Assembly: GCA_951217055.1 (NCBI GenBank)
Contig: OX578276.1
Location: 121,218,979 to 121,282,978, forward strand
Origin: Gerris lacustris
Lineage: Eukaryota > Arthropoda > Insecta > Hemiptera > Gerridae
Direction: 5' to 3'
Length of the DNA stretch: 64,000 nt
In this document: positions 26,325-40,400 of the stretch, in pieces
How positions within the stretch are numbered: the first letter of the stretch is position 1
Layout: each line of letters starts with the position of its first letter
Notes under the pieces: generated by a model
What the model saw: only the letters and a program-made list of their open reading frames with translations
Database searches by the model: none
What the model was told of the DNA's origin: nothing
Position numbers and translations under genes: made by a program

Positions 26325-27930
26325 ATGCTTAATCATCTACAAAACCCTAATAAGTACTTGGGCGCAAGTACTTCCCTGTGATTTTTTTCTTTTGAGCTAT
26401 GATAATAATAATAATTCTACTAGGCATCTATCATTGAAGTAAGCGTAATGCAATAAATTTAAGATATTAAGAAAATAGTTAATTATTATGAGTTAATAGT
26501 TAAAGAGGACAATTGTAATGGGGAGCCGTGTAGAGGGAAAGAAGGGTACCTTTCTACATATTCCTTAACTTATATGTTTTATTATAAAAAGTATCACTTC
26601 ACAACACAAAAACTTCTGCTTGTATTAAGTTGAAATTTTACATGCCTGTCTCAAATTGTGCTTTAGACTAGGTATATGAAGTTTTATTAAAATAAATGAA
26701 TTAGAACTTAAGATATCAGTAAAAATAGACAGTTTAGGTCTGTTTTAATAGTTTTAACGATCTTTATCACTTTATAGCGGTGTCCTTTGTTTTACTAAAA
26801 AATTGTATTTGTAAGAAATGTTCGTCTCATCGAATAGGTGATGATAGAATCTTTTCTAGTCTGGAAATTCCAATTTTACATTTGAAGCTCAAATGTAAAA
26901 TTGGTAAAGTGTGCTTAAGTGAGCGTTGCACACGAACTCGTAGACGGATAACGCTGTCCAACAAACTTAGCCTGAGCATTAGTAAAATGTGTACTAAATT
27001 TCAACTAAATTGGTCAACTTTTACTCAAGTTATCATCGGACACGTAAAAGTTGAATGTGAGAAGCTCGCTTCAATTATTATATATATATTTTTTATGGCT
27101 TTACCTGATTGATCAAAAAAATTACTATCTGGTTATAACATGGTAATAACAATGCAGATCCAACAGTGAAGCTCACAACGGATTGGAACACAATTATCAG
27201 TCTCAAATAACTTCATCAAAATAGATTAAGAATTAAAATGTCATATATTAATTTAAAATATATATATTACAGAATAATATTTACATTAACAATTTATAAT
27301 TATAGGTTAAGCACCTATGATATATGTACATATAATTAATGCCAGCAAAATGTTTAATTTATATCAATTTGTTGCCATTATAACCTATAGCCACGTTTTT
27401 TTAGGTCTTCTCGGTGATGTATGGTAACTTAACTAAGCAATTTTTGTTTGTTTGTTATTTCATATGTAAACAGCAGAAGCTATAGCCCTGACACATTTAG
27501 AAAGCAGAAGGATTTAGGCCTGACAAAAGCAGACCTAAATATGGTTTCTTAAGTGATTTCCATAGATTATTTTTCCTAAGTTGACTCAATTTAATTTCCA
27601 TAAATTATGTATGGACTTAGGCCTCTGAGGAATATCTGGCTTCCTGTTCACTTGCCTGTAGGTAACTGGTTTCAAAGTAACTGGCCTCCTACGAAAGAAG
27701 AAAACAATTTAAATATAAATTCAAATTAGTGAATTATTTACAAATAAATAAATTTCTTAAACCATGACCAAGAACTGATGCCACTCAGAAAAAATTGTTA
27801 ACTTAGCTTCGCTTAAAATTGGAACTCCCATGTACTGCCGAAGTCTGTATGGTCTTGAGCTAATATTTTTTTATTCTCTAAATGAGGTCTCTATGACAGT
27901 TAAAAAAATTAAACAAAATTGTATTAGTAG
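26325..27930. other. Intergenic; contains a perfect 16-bp-stem hairpin
   Basis: CCAATTTTACATTTGA (26870-26885), loop AGC, TCAAATGTAAAATTGG (26889-26904) is a perfect hairpin. The 110-codon plus-strand frame across it (26780-27112) has no recognisable domain and its end resembles transposon-tail sequence. The piece at about 26400-26500 ('ctaggcatctatcattgaag') recurs near 59835-59920. No host gene is recognised. Confidence 0.45.
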
Positions 27931-28162
27931 GTACTTCTTTAGATAGTTACTCCCCTATGTGTTTTTAGAATATAAATGGCATTAACTAAATAACTATTAA
28001 GACAAAGTTATGTTTAGCCCAATATGTTGGGACAAAGGAATATCACACTTCTGTTCATATAAGGGGAGTAACAGTCTAAAGAAGAACATTCCATACACCT
28101 TCTTTAGATTGTTACTCCCCTCTGTTTTCTTTATAAGGGGAGCAACAACCTAAAGAAGTGCC
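27931..28162 (-). mobile_element. Double-hairpin MITE family, copy 2 (inverted)
   Basis: Starts GGTACTTCTTTAGA and ends CTAAAGAAGTGCC, flanked by TA on both sides (27929-27930 and 28163-28164). The long hairpin comes first, so it is reversed relative to copies 1 and 3. TA flanks suggest a Tc1/mariner-type target duplication. Confidence 0.75.
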
Positions 28163-28164
28163 TA

Positions 28165-29658
28165 TTAAGTACATGCTGTAGTGTTTTTTGTTTGTCACAT
28201 TCCATAACATTAGAAAATCCTCAGATTGCCATGAGTACTTGGTCAGAGTTTAGTTAAAAAAAAATTGAGGCGAATTTCTCAAATTAGAGCGATGATGGAA
28301 ACCTTTCGGGCTTGGGTTGTCCAAATTTCAGAACATCACACTGCTGTATGAGTAATATCACTTAGTCTAAATAGCTATTAAGACAAGGAAATATTTACAC
28401 ATTAAAGTTATTTTTGGTTGGGTAACCAAGTAAATGAGGGTGCAGTTCTTATGGTTTTACTTTTACAAAGTAGCTTTAATAAGATATCTTAATTACTTAT
28501 TTATATCAATTTATTTATGCAAACTATAAAAAACAAATTATAATAATCTTTCCATATTGTATATTATGGAAGCTAGAAAGAAGTTTAGTTCTCTTCTCTT
28601 TCATCAAATTTTATAATTTCTGGATGGACTACATAAAAATAAGCCCTAGTATTACCTTTTTGTGACGTTTTGTCCTATCGATGCCATTATGTTGCTACAT
28701 AAAATGTACATTTTAGGCCAGAGTACAAGTTAATAATTTTCTTAAGGAAGTTAGTTGATGTATGGAAATAAGTCAAATAAGTGCTACAAATATAGATTTC
28801 CTGTTTATACCATTAGTTACTAGTATATAATTTAAAATTGATAGTAGTGTAATTTTAATATTTTTTAAAGAACGTATTTTCTCTCATCCACAGTTAAATG
28901 TAGTGATATTGTGTTACAAGCTAAGAGCAATGGGGGCGCAGAAAGTAATTCTAAAGATAATGATAAAAGATCAACATAAAGGAGTGAATTCTCTGACAAG
29001 TGACTTTTCTTCAGTCGATATGACTTGTGAATCTTGACAGTCGCACGCACAGCTATCGAGAGGATCAGTGCTATTTATAAAGAAGGGAGCTATAATGTTT
29101 TAATTATGATGCCCCTATACTTTAAATTTGGCCCTAAATGTAAGCATATTTTAATCAATGATGAGTGATTTTGGGTTTCCTTATGAGGAAAATAAAATTG
29201 CTACAACTAAAAAAAAAACTTTCTTACATACATAGTGAGACTGAATTTAAAACCAAAAATATTGAATTTAATAAAATTATTTTAAAACATAAAAAGTGTT
29301 CAACAAGTTGGTTAATGTTTTCTCTCATACTAATAATAATAGCATTTTTCGTGCTATCAACATTTTGTCTCATAATACTAATATATGAGAAAGTTTAAAA
29401 AAGGTCCCCAAAAGTCCTGACTTTGGAAACCGATCAGAGGATGTGACTTTTGCACTTCACGACTGACAGGTAATCAAAATCCACCAGAGAAGATGGCTCT
29501 TGTCATTTAACCCATTTTTTGACTGGGCAGCATTAGGTTTGATTTAGGGCATGGGTAAAATTCACATCGAGGGTCAACTGGAGGAAAGTCACATGTCAGA
29601 GAATACGCACCTTAAAATTTGCTGCAACATTGAAACAAATGGGATGATTCAGGTATGC
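28165..29658. other. Intergenic, nothing recognised
   Basis: AT-rich sequence. The 77-codon frame at 29165-29398 encodes one hydrophobic segment but has no similarity I recognise, and its composition follows the local AT bias. Confidence 0.4.
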
Positions 29659-30286
29659 AGAGTGTTTCAGCTTTAATAAAAAAAAAGTAGTTAGAGGACC
29701 TCAAATGGGACAAAAAACGTTCCTATAATGTATAATAGGTACGTCTTGGGGGGCTAGTTTCTGCACTATAGTAATTTTTATAATTTTTTGAAAATACTAT
29801 GAGTTTTCCACAAAATCTGCCTATATCTGCAGAAATACTGTTCCTAGAGCAACAAATGAAGAACCATTTTAATTAAGTAGCAGAACATTTTTTATAGAAT
29901 ATCAAGTTATTTTAATACCTTTAAAATTTATGTTTAATCAATTTCAAGAGGTACTATATTGATTTTTTTTAAAAACAAAAAAAAAAAAATGTGGTGTGTA
30001 ATTCATACAAGTAATTTCACTACGACCTTAAAAAATGCAGCAAAGTGGGCTCATTTATTAAGCTTTAAAATGACACCAAAAACATGTGTCAATTCAAACA
30101 AATCCATGATTAGAATGCTGCTGAGATAAGGCTAGCGGAGAGTAAACAATAATGAAGTCGGGCAATTTCCCCTCTCCAAGCCTATCTCACTCTTTTGTGG
30201 AAAACTCGTGTTATTTTAAAAAATTATACAAATTACCACAGCACCGAAATGAAGAATACATAATGGGGACTTTTTCCCCCTAACCA

Positions 30287-30319
<33 letters not shown>

Positions 30320-30337
30320 TTCAACCTGAAACACCCT
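29659..30337. mobile_element. About 0.68-kb element with GGGTGTTTCAG-type ends
   Basis: The left end AGAGTGTTTCAGCTTTAA and the right end TTCAACCTGAAACACCCT are inverted repeats of about 18 bp. Internal words such as 'ggacctcaaatgggacaaaa' and 'agaaatactgttcctagagc' look like a well-spread family, but no coding sequence is present. A T run of about 28 bases sits just inside the right end. TSD not resolved. Confidence 0.6.
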
Positions 30338-33300
30338 TTATAGTGTAGGATCAAGAAAAAAGTTAATTTCTGCGTGGAAAAGTCAACGAGAGCTTAAAAT
30401 GTTTACATCTAGACTGTCAGGCCATTTAAGCCCCCTAGAAATAGGCCTAACGGCTTTATTTGTTTTCTCATATTGTTTGCCCAACCTGAGCTTGAGCTGT
30501 CAGAACTCTTCTTCTTGATCCTACTGTAATTAACACAGAATTTAAAATCTTCTAAATCCATTGTAAGGTTAATGGTAAGTGTATTTTAAACCCTTTAATT
30601 TCCTGCGATTAGGTAAACCAGAAGAGGTCTCAGGGTTATTTGATCAAAACACTAATGGTATTATGTTATTACGATTAACCTTACCAATGAAGTAATGAAG
30701 TATTACTTTATACCGAATTATTTCCATGAATAGTCGAGGATCCATAAGTTTTAAGAAAGTTCAATTCAAAGCAAAGATTAATTATCAGTTTATTATTGAA
30801 AACTGATAAATTGAGAAACAATTAGATGGTTGATGCCAAAACCATACACAAAATATTGGTATGGTAAGCCCAAGCAGTCCAAACAGTGTTATACGGATAA
30901 TTATTTTTATTTGCACACAAATATTATAAATATAAATAACTAAATTAGTACTGTACTTGTTTCAAATATTTTTATTTGAGTAAGCTCCTCAAAATCTTAG
31001 TCAAAACGCAGTATAATTATATATATAGCAAGTGCAGTAACCCAGGAGAAGAAACTTATTTAGTAAGGGGGCTGAATGTGAAAAATGCTTGACAAAGACA
31101 AAGAATTGTTTTCTGCTGATATAACAATATAAAAACATTAAGATTTAAGTGAAATTTCTCATTTTTAATATATCTATTTCTAAGGATGTCTTAAAGATCC
31201 CCCCCCCCTAATTTACCTTATTAGGGACAGGATTAATATTCAAATACACTTTTAGGTATATTTACATTTATTTGTAACATATCTAGTTATTATAACCTAA
31301 CAACATTACTTTTTTAAGTGCAAATTACAACAACCATTTGCAAAGGAAAAAATGACTTAAATAACTGTTACATAATAAATATAACACAAAAAAGAATAGT
31401 ATAAAGTAAATTAAACAGGAATAATAATTAAAAATAAATAAATAATCACTCTTATTTATAATGTATCTACACAATTTTAAAATGGGGTTCTTTCCTTTAT
31501 TAAGATTCTTTCCTGATTAAGAGGATTTTTAAGTAAATAAATAACACAATGTGAATACTTATGAACTATTATTTTGTAAATTATTCCTAGGGATGAACTG
31601 ATAGAAATATATGATAAGGTTGAAGAATAATGTGTTATTATCAGCCAAGGAATTATTTTCCCCAAAGGAAATAGAGGACGATTTTATAGATGAAGGAAAT
31701 AACCTCATTAAACATAACATTTTAGAAGTAAAGTAAAAATAAAGGTATTCACATCATTAATTTACATTCGTACACAGGATTCCATTTAAATACTGATAAA
31801 ATATGTTTGTGTAATACGCCCCAAACAAACACGGGGGGAAAAGTAAATAGAAAATCAATATCTACCTCATTATGAACTGCTTTCTTAGCACAGCCAAATA
31901 GGTGTTTATTTGGTAAAAATATAATAATTATTTTATTAATAAAATAAATATACAAGTATTTTAAACGTATAATATCAATAATAATATTAAAGTAAGCTTT
32001 GATGACCTATCGGTGATAAATAAGCCGATACATATTAGCTTGTTTAATGGCTCTAATGTTGCATATTACAAACAACTGTTTTAATTCATATTCTAGATAA
32101 CTACGTTCACAGTACAATATTTTGACGAATTTAAAATGAGACTAATGCCCATCGATGAATAGTTATAAATGCTGCCGGTTCTAGCATACAAATACGTGTG
32201 TGATAAAACAACGTGTATATATATATATATATAAGAATCACCAGCAAGTTATTCGCCTCAATCACTTATTTATAATTAATAAAATTTGTTTCTAACTAAT
32301 GTTAAATATTATATGTAGATTGTTAAGACTAGTGATGTTTATTTCAAATAAATTAATCAAATATTAATCAAAATTATGTTTATTTTATGCCATAGGTCAA
32401 AATATATTATTGGATTACACTATGAAAATAACACCCTCAAAGTTGAGAGAATTAGGCAAAAGCATTGTGAAAATATTAGAAGATAAGAAACCTTTAAGTT
32501 AAACAAGTTCATTAAACTTGAAGATTAGTTAACCGTAATCATCGTAATCCTAATATATTACTTTAGATCCTAAGAATTAATAGAATAAGTGTATGATAAT
32601 CCAGGGGAATAAGTGCAAGCCAAAATTTGGTTAACAGTTTGTAGTCAAGAATCAGTTTATTGTGTATTCAGTTAGTTTTAAATAAGTAGTAATGTATTGC
32701 CTCAGTCAATACAGAGCATACTAATAAATAAATAGTATACACGGTAAAAACAAAATTATTTTAATTCACCTCTTTATGATGGTTGCCAAGAAGTGCCTCC
32801 ACGAATGAAAGTAAATTGTATGAGACTTTCATTTAAATAGATAATTCTCACATTTGAAGTCATTAATGTTAGCTAATAATTCAGCAGAAGAGCCTTTAAT
32901 TGAAGGTAGTTTTGTTAATATTTGCTTTTTCCTCTGCACTTCTTAAGGCCTTGTGCCTTCACACGATGAACAGGTTACCCATAGAAAATTACAAGCTCTA
33001 GATTCTAGAGGGATGTACTGCTCGTACAGATATTTAGTCGATTTAAATAAGAAGTGAGTAATGGAGACAACCAAAGAACAAGAAAGAAGATGGGTGGCAG
33101 AATAGAGGAATTGAAAAAACAATTTTTTTTTTTTGTATTTTGCCTTGTTAAGAGGAGAGAAAGCCGGATTATAAAGAGGGTTCCTTATCTTCTATTTATC
33201 AACATTATTTACTTTAGAACCTTAATCATTCTTAAACTTTACTTAAGGATTCTTTAATCAAAATATAAACTATTGTTGCTTCTGACCCAAGTTTAAGTGG

Positions 33301-36120
33301 ATCGGCAATTTTTTTTTTTTTTTTTTGTTAACACTACAAATTATGTTTAGTAAATATTAAGTAAGATATTAATTTGAGTTAATAGTTACATTGAATATGA
33401 TAAAAAACGATACTGGTGATTATAGAGGAATATGGGTGAGATGCAAACATCTAAATGTAACCTATAACAATAATTATTCATGACAGGACCTAAAGCAATT
33501 GACTAATTTTGCGGATAACATTCTACGAAGAAAAAAATAATCAATTTACAATATCTGTTTCCTTATTAAAACAAGGGCCATTCAAACAGAGCTATGATCA
33601 TTTCAAGAAGTTTCAATTATTGCTTTTTAGTTAATTACTTATGTGATTTATTAGACCATTTAGCTTCAAATTCTGAAAAGGTTTATGAATGCTTTCCTTA
33701 CAATTATCTTTGAAAATATCACTTAAATCAACAATATGAGTATAATAAGTGAGAGTTACTCAATGATAGACTAATACGTCATTAATGCAATTGATAGGTA
33801 TCACTTTAATAGGCACCTATTAAAAACAAATAATCTAAAGATGCAATAATTTATTATTATTGCTGTTAAGAATACAATTATATGCTGTAGATTATTCTTG
33901 TTTTTTTTATTTAATACAATGATAAAATACACATTATGTATTCATGTCTCTTGTCTACATAAAATAAGTAGTTGAGTCAGGCGTATTTAGTAGCTGTGCA
34001 TTTTTATCGTAGAAAGATAATGATTTATATTAATAAACCTGATAATTGCACTGTTTAGATGGATAAAGTATTTCTAGCCTCTATCATAATCATAAGCTTC
34101 CATGACCTTCTTGTTTTATGACCACACTTTTACAAGAGAGAACCAAGGAGAGTATACAAGCACAAATAATATACACCTAAGTATTTTAATGTATAGTAAA
34201 CTTAATTAAAGAGAGTCCTAACGAATAACAGAATGTAAATTGATTGTTTAGTCTTTAAGGCCTAGTATCATGCTGCACCAGTATTATATTAACTAGATTA
34301 AATAAATGATAATGGTAATAATATGGTACATAATCTAGAGATTCTAAGTTTAAATATATCTTCTATATACATAAGAATCGCCAGCTCCTATAACTTAATA
34401 AATGTAATGTGGAGCAAATTAGAATTTATACTCTTACTTTAAAAAAGGGGGATCATAAAATAACAGATTTTCTATTTTTAATAATTAAATGTACACTTAT
34501 TTTATTACACACATTAGTAAATGGAATGTACATTTAAAGACTATAATATTCCGACTACATTAATGTATATTTGGGGGTAAGGGTGGTTTTTCATTGTAAA
34601 GTTCCAGTCAGAGATAAATCTATACTTTATATCAGGGAGATAACGATATATCTACCAATAAAAATTGAAATTTATGTTTTAAATAAACTTGGAAAACTTT
34701 TGTAATACATTTCTCTAAGTTTATTAACCTTAAAATTTATCTCTGATTAGAAATATCTTTGAATAAACTTATTAATTAGGCAGTATAAATGTTGCACGGA
34801 TATAAAAACAATCGAGTTCAAAAATTTCATTGTACTTTGTCGATATTTTTATTTTGTCCGCAGGAAGACAAAAATCAACATTTACACTGGCCCATAACAA
34901 TAGACGATTCAACAAATTATTAATATACATACATTATTATAATATTTATAAATAAAAAGTCATGATTAAAAGGTTGCTTAGGCTTAAAATTTATCTTAGT
35001 ACTTTTCTTTATCGAGTCTTTACACAACTAGGGGATGCTTTTGCAATAGCTTTTATTATAAGGGAACAGTTTAAAATAAATGTCCCACGATGATTTTTTT
35101 CTTCTATTATTTTAATTAGGATGTTGGAGTTCCACATCTCTATCTATTAGTCTAGCATGGACAACTAAATCCCAAGTTCTATTATGAATTATGATTACGA
35201 TATAAATCAGTGATAAACCTCTAATCTAGACAAGGTACCATTATTTATTTTCAGGGTATAAATTTGTTTAGAATTATCATTAACAATAACACAACTAGTC
35301 GGCCTCTAAATTTTGATTAGTTAATCTAAGATAGTCAAATTAGTCATTGATTAATAAGTTAAATAATAATTTTTACCCTAAAAAAAGGAAGAATTCTATA
35401 ACATTGAAAGGGAAAAAAATTAATATTGTGAAGAATCTCAGGTGCAAAAATCTTCTTTGATAAGGATATATTTCTTATTCCCTCTTTCTCTACCAATGTA
35501 AAATTAAATAAGAAAAAAGTATGCTCAAAAACACCACCTAGTTGTCGCACAACTCCACTAATTATTTACTTATCTACAATCAACATTAATTATATTTATA
35601 TTATCACACAGTTAAATATATATATATATTATAATACATACCTAATTCATTATATAATTTTCATAAAGGTTAACAATTAAATTTAACAATTTTTATTAAC
35701 TTATATTTCTCCTTTTTTTCATCAGATTAGTTTGTAGTTTTCATTATTTATATTTTAAGCAGCAAAGCATATTTTTTTTTCTTAAATGGGAAAAATATAA
35801 TGTGTATTATAAGAAGCATGTCAAAATACTTTTTTTGTATATATGTATATAAAATTTTGAACACTTGTTAACTAAACTCGACTACATTAAGGGCTAGGGT
35901 ACACACATAGAGATTTTGTATTTACATGATCAGTTTTTTAATATTTGTAAATGTTTTAAGAGGTAATAACTGCGTGTGTTTAGTATTCAAAGGGAAAAAT
36001 CAAACATCATTGCAATGCATTTAATTTGATAAATTAAATTAATAATTAAGTGCAGGTAACCCGCGTGGTTTATATGGATGAAAATCAGTGATGATATAAA
36101 ATACATACTGTAATGTAAAA

Positions 36121-36186
<66 letters not shown>

Positions 36187-36846
36187 GTAATTAGTTAGTA
36201 ATAATTAATTACTCTATTAAATTGCCCCATTATTCATGCAAATTAGAGAACTCATACTATTATTCAGAAATTATACTTAATAAAAAAAAAAAAAAAAAAA
36301 TCCCTAATCACATTATTAGAATGTTTATAAAGAAAGAGTGATGCTAGAATAAGCTGGTTAGAACCAACTCATTACTTATTGATATGACATAATTAAACAG
36401 ATAAAGCAGCATCCTCCTCCCAATTTCAAGAGGGAATGCAGAGTGCACCATGATTTAAGAGTGTCTAAGAAGATAGGAACGATTTTTTTATTATCTTCTT
36501 ATTTTTTATTTATTTAGGGTTTTTTTTTTAAAAACCATAAGTTTACAAAAACCTTATTTTGAGTCTTAAATATATAATGCATTAGGATTTGATCAAATAA
36601 AATCCTAAAACTCTAGTTACTATTTTCTTTTTTTTAAATTTATATCTGCATTAAAAAGAACAAAAAATACAAAATAACTTATTTAACGTAGAGAATAAAG
36701 GAATAAAACTTGAATTCAGGTATTTGAAAGTAGCATGTTGATTAAAATGAGTGAGAATAAAAATAAAAGAGAGATGAAACACACGCAGTAGGTACCAGTG
36801 ATCTATTAACAATGTTTCTACATGTCTTAGGCCCACGAAGAGAGAA
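30338..36846. other. 6.5-kb stretch without recognised genes
   Basis: Scanned on both strands; all open frames are short, AT-driven and unlike known proteins. It contains small microsatellites, including (TA)n at about 32216-32232 and an A run followed by TA repeats at 36118-36183. It lies between the MATH-BTB gene and the 3' end of dynamin. The right-hand end (about 36500-36846) should be dynamin 3' untranslated sequence. Confidence 0.45.
36505..36514 (-). terminator. Candidate dynamin poly(A) signals
   Basis: Two overlapping minus-strand AATAAA hexamers (plus-strand TTTATT at 36505-36510 and 36509-36514) lie about 340 nt past the dynamin stop codon. Such hexamers are frequent by chance in AT-rich DNA. 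Confidence 0.3.
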
Positions 36847-36961
36847 CTACTTGAAGCGAGAGGAGAAAGCATTGGCTAGCTCGTTGACTGCGGCCTGCGT
36901 CACCATCTTGCCCACCTCCTGTTGAACCCTCTGAGGTATTTGTATTTGGGGACCTCCGCGC
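36847..36961 (-). CDS. shi: Dynamin last exon (C-terminal tail)
   Basis: The acceptor GATTTGGTAG precedes a G that completes Ser, followed by 37 codons and TAG (36849-36847). The tail reads [20 protein letters not shown] then [17 protein letters not shown]. The splice phase fits the preceding exon exactly and the sequence is GC-richer than its surroundings. It departs from the proline-rich style, being a probable amphipathic helix. I do not recognise a vertebrate counterpart; arthropod long isoforms are the likely comparison. It is 6.3 kb from the preceding exon. Confidence 0.85.
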
Positions 36962-37306
36962 CTACCAAATCCACACAATACCAACAAAAGTTAGCCAATA
37001 GCGACAGGATATGACAGACATTAAGCAAAAACTTAACACTGAATCAAAACATTGATACTTCCATCACCATTACAAAAATAAAATTAAAATAAACAAATTA
37101 CGAGAAATACAGAGCTGCAAAACTCCATTTTATGAGACAAAAAATTTGAACACTCAAAATAAACATCATAATTGAACTGAAAAAAAAGTTGCTACAACTA
37201 ATCAAATATATGTATCAAAAAATAATGTTAGAAATAACTACAAGACAAAAGAAAAACCATTAAAATTAGCTTCAGGGTAGAGAAAATAAAGGAGTTAGTG
37301 TAAACA

Positions 37307-37404
<98 letters not shown>

Positions 37405-40400
37405 GTTTTAACCCTTAATCAAAAAAATAAATCTTAAAAATAGAAGTATGTTAATAATCACAAAAAAATATTAAAAGTAAGCAACAACACAAGAACATGA
37501 AAAAAATGTTATTAAGAATTAGCATCTAAAAAAAGGGCAGTACTTATTAAAGTGTATCCCCAAGTCCCATTGTGCCCAGAAAAAAGTGGATTTACCCATA
37601 CCCATGGAAGTTGACAATTCCTTTGACTTGCAAACCAGGAAGGGGGGAAGTCTGTTTTAAGATTTATTCTGTATTCAGGGTTGATGGTAGCAATACTTTT
37701 TTACTTTAATAATAAGGATTTCATGATTTAATTAAATTAAGATTTTATTTTTTATAAACTAGGTAGGTAAAGATTGTACTGTTGGCAACTATTTAAAGTG
37801 AATACAAATATATTTGATCCATTCTGGAAACAATTTAATTCATATCTGCCATCAGTAGAAGAATATAGATAGGTATAAAGGAATCAAATTAATTTAAGGA
37901 GTCAACATAGAACACTTACATGTATCCTTCTTATATGTGGATTCTTTGAGTTATAATAGAACTTAAATAGTTCTCCACTCGCTTACTTGTGATGGTGAAT
38001 AAATGAAACCAGTCTACAAATCTCAAGATACAGAAAATATTGATTGTATGCTGCAATGTTTATTTATATACATAAATATAAGTTAAAGCTATTGAGTTCA
38101 ACAGCTAAGAGGATGATTCAATTGCAATATGTTGAAAATTAAGATTATTATAAAGATGGAAAATTTAATTTAATTTGCTCATAATAAACTTTAATTAATA
38201 CTTGCTATCTACGATAAAAAATAGAAAATGTATCTAAGACTCCATTTCACTTTTTCAAGTGGACAAAAGAAAAATAAAATACATTAATAAACGGTCTACA
38301 ATGGTTTTTGCAACTCTATTTTTCTAATATTCCAATAAATTTAATAGAATATTCCATCCCTGTATTAGTAAACACAATATACCTCAGAGGATAGATATGA
38401 CAATACCATTGAACTAAATGTTGTCAACTTTTTTTTCTCTCTTACATTAATAGATTAACAGAACAGTTTATTTTTTGTTTTGTTTTTTTTTCCAAAATTA
38501 TCAATGACAAAAATGAAGAAATTTAGGAGGCGATTTGATGTTAGTTGTGAGAGGTAGAATTTGAGGCCGCCAAAAATAATTTAGGACCCACTCTAACGCC
38601 GTCTGAAATGCAAAAACAAAACATGGACCAAACGTCACTCAAGACATCAACTGTAAGAAGCCAAGTATAAATACACAAAGAGCCTGTTTACAAAAAAACC
38701 TCAACATGTTTAACATTTGACTTATCAGTTAAGCATATAACATAGAACTATACTTGACACCATAATACAGGTAGACATCAAAATAGTAATTATGTTACAA
38801 GATGAAAACTTTAAAAATTTTAAATTTAAAATAAATGTAGTTTTTGAAAATAAAAACTAAAGAGAAAAAACATTCAGTTTTTGTATGATGACATTATAAA
38901 CACCGGTTATTGACCTCATCAGAAAAAGTAAACATTTAATTACTTATGATCATTTATAATGAAAAACTCTGAATAAACAGTCTGAACCTTTTACGGTCTG
39001 AATAAATGGAATAAACCTTGAGCTTGGCATGTCATTTTTCCATTACACGTTATCAGAGCCTTAAGTACTGAAAACCTGTAATCATTAATTATACAAGCAA
39101 ACACGAGTATACTTTTATATACGAGGGGTGTCTCAAAAGTAAGTTACACTATTAAAATAAGACACATTTTGAAAGGTACACTTAGTACCTCTTTTTTATA
39201 AACATAGTTGCCTTGAACTGTATTTTTTTTTAATCCAGTCTCATACAACTCTCCCGCCAAACCGACTAGCCATGTTTCTATTTACTGTTCAATTTATCAC
39301 TGAGATTTTTATGTAGCTCCAGAAAAATATGAGTCACTTGGTGCAAGGCCAGGAAAATAAGGTGGGTGACCAAAAACATACCATCAAAATTGCTAAACCG
39401 GGGTGCTTGAGTCTCGCGAGCAGAGTGTAAGCAAGCATTATCGTGAAACAAAAAACTGTTTCCCTCAAATTCCCCATCCTCTTGTTTTGAATTTCTCTTC
39501 TGAGGTTTCCCAACACCTAACACTAGATAGAAACTGTGATCAAGGCCCAACAAGGCAGGTAATTAATAAGAAACACTTGCTTAGAATGCCAAAAGAATGT
39601 TACCACTACCTTGCCAGCGGAATCCAAAACTTCCCTTTTTGTGATGCTGGCTCTTCTTTTCTCTACCACACTATACTGTTGAGTTTTTCACTTCGGGGTC
39701 CAGTGAAATAAATTATTAATGCCAATAAAAACAATTGGCCATGACATAACTTCTTCCCCATATACAGAGCATAATAACTCAAGAATGAACTTCAGTTGCA
39801 TATTTATTATTTGCCCTCAAAAAACGAATAATATCACCAAATTCACAAATGGCAGCAGGAGAGAGAGAAGTGTACATGGCAGCAGGTAGTGTGTTCAGGC
39901 ATTAGGTGTTCAAGGTAGCGCGAGTGCCTGTGGGTTCATGGGAGTGTCATAGGAATACTTCAGTGCTGCCACTACACTTTGACAAATGTTCCCTACACGT
40001 CTTGGAATTTTTCCATTTACCAAGCGGATTTAAAAAAATAGTGTCTTACTTTTGAGACACCCCTCCTATCTTGTTAGCAGTTAATTACAAGATAATACAT
40101 TTTACACGGTGAAAATTAAAATTTCTTTATGAAATAATCACTATTTTGATTACCAGCCTGATAATTAAGTGGTGAAAATAAGTTCCACATAATAGATAAA
40201 TATATTAAAATAAGTTGTCATTTTGTAACAGTCTCCCATACTAAAAGCAATACACAGATATATATTAAAAAAAAAATAACATTCCCACTGCCAAGAATTG
40301 AACAAAGATCTTTCTTTTCACTAAACTACAGCAAAAGATGAAATTAATAATACTTAGAATTTGTAATAGGGCTGGTTTATTTAGAAAATGCTATTTCACT

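Noticed and set aside
25863..26336. 157-codon minus-strand frame
   Set aside because: It is held open by the TA microsatellite (Tyr-Ile run) and by repeat sequence; no domain.
29165..29398. 77-codon frame with one hydrophobic segment as a small membrane protein
   Set aside because: No start context, conservation or splice support; the composition matches local AT bias.
39278..39711. 91- and 102-codon frames on both strands as host genes
   Set aside because: They lie inside a TA-flanked mariner element; the minus frame is decayed transposase and the plus frame its shadow.
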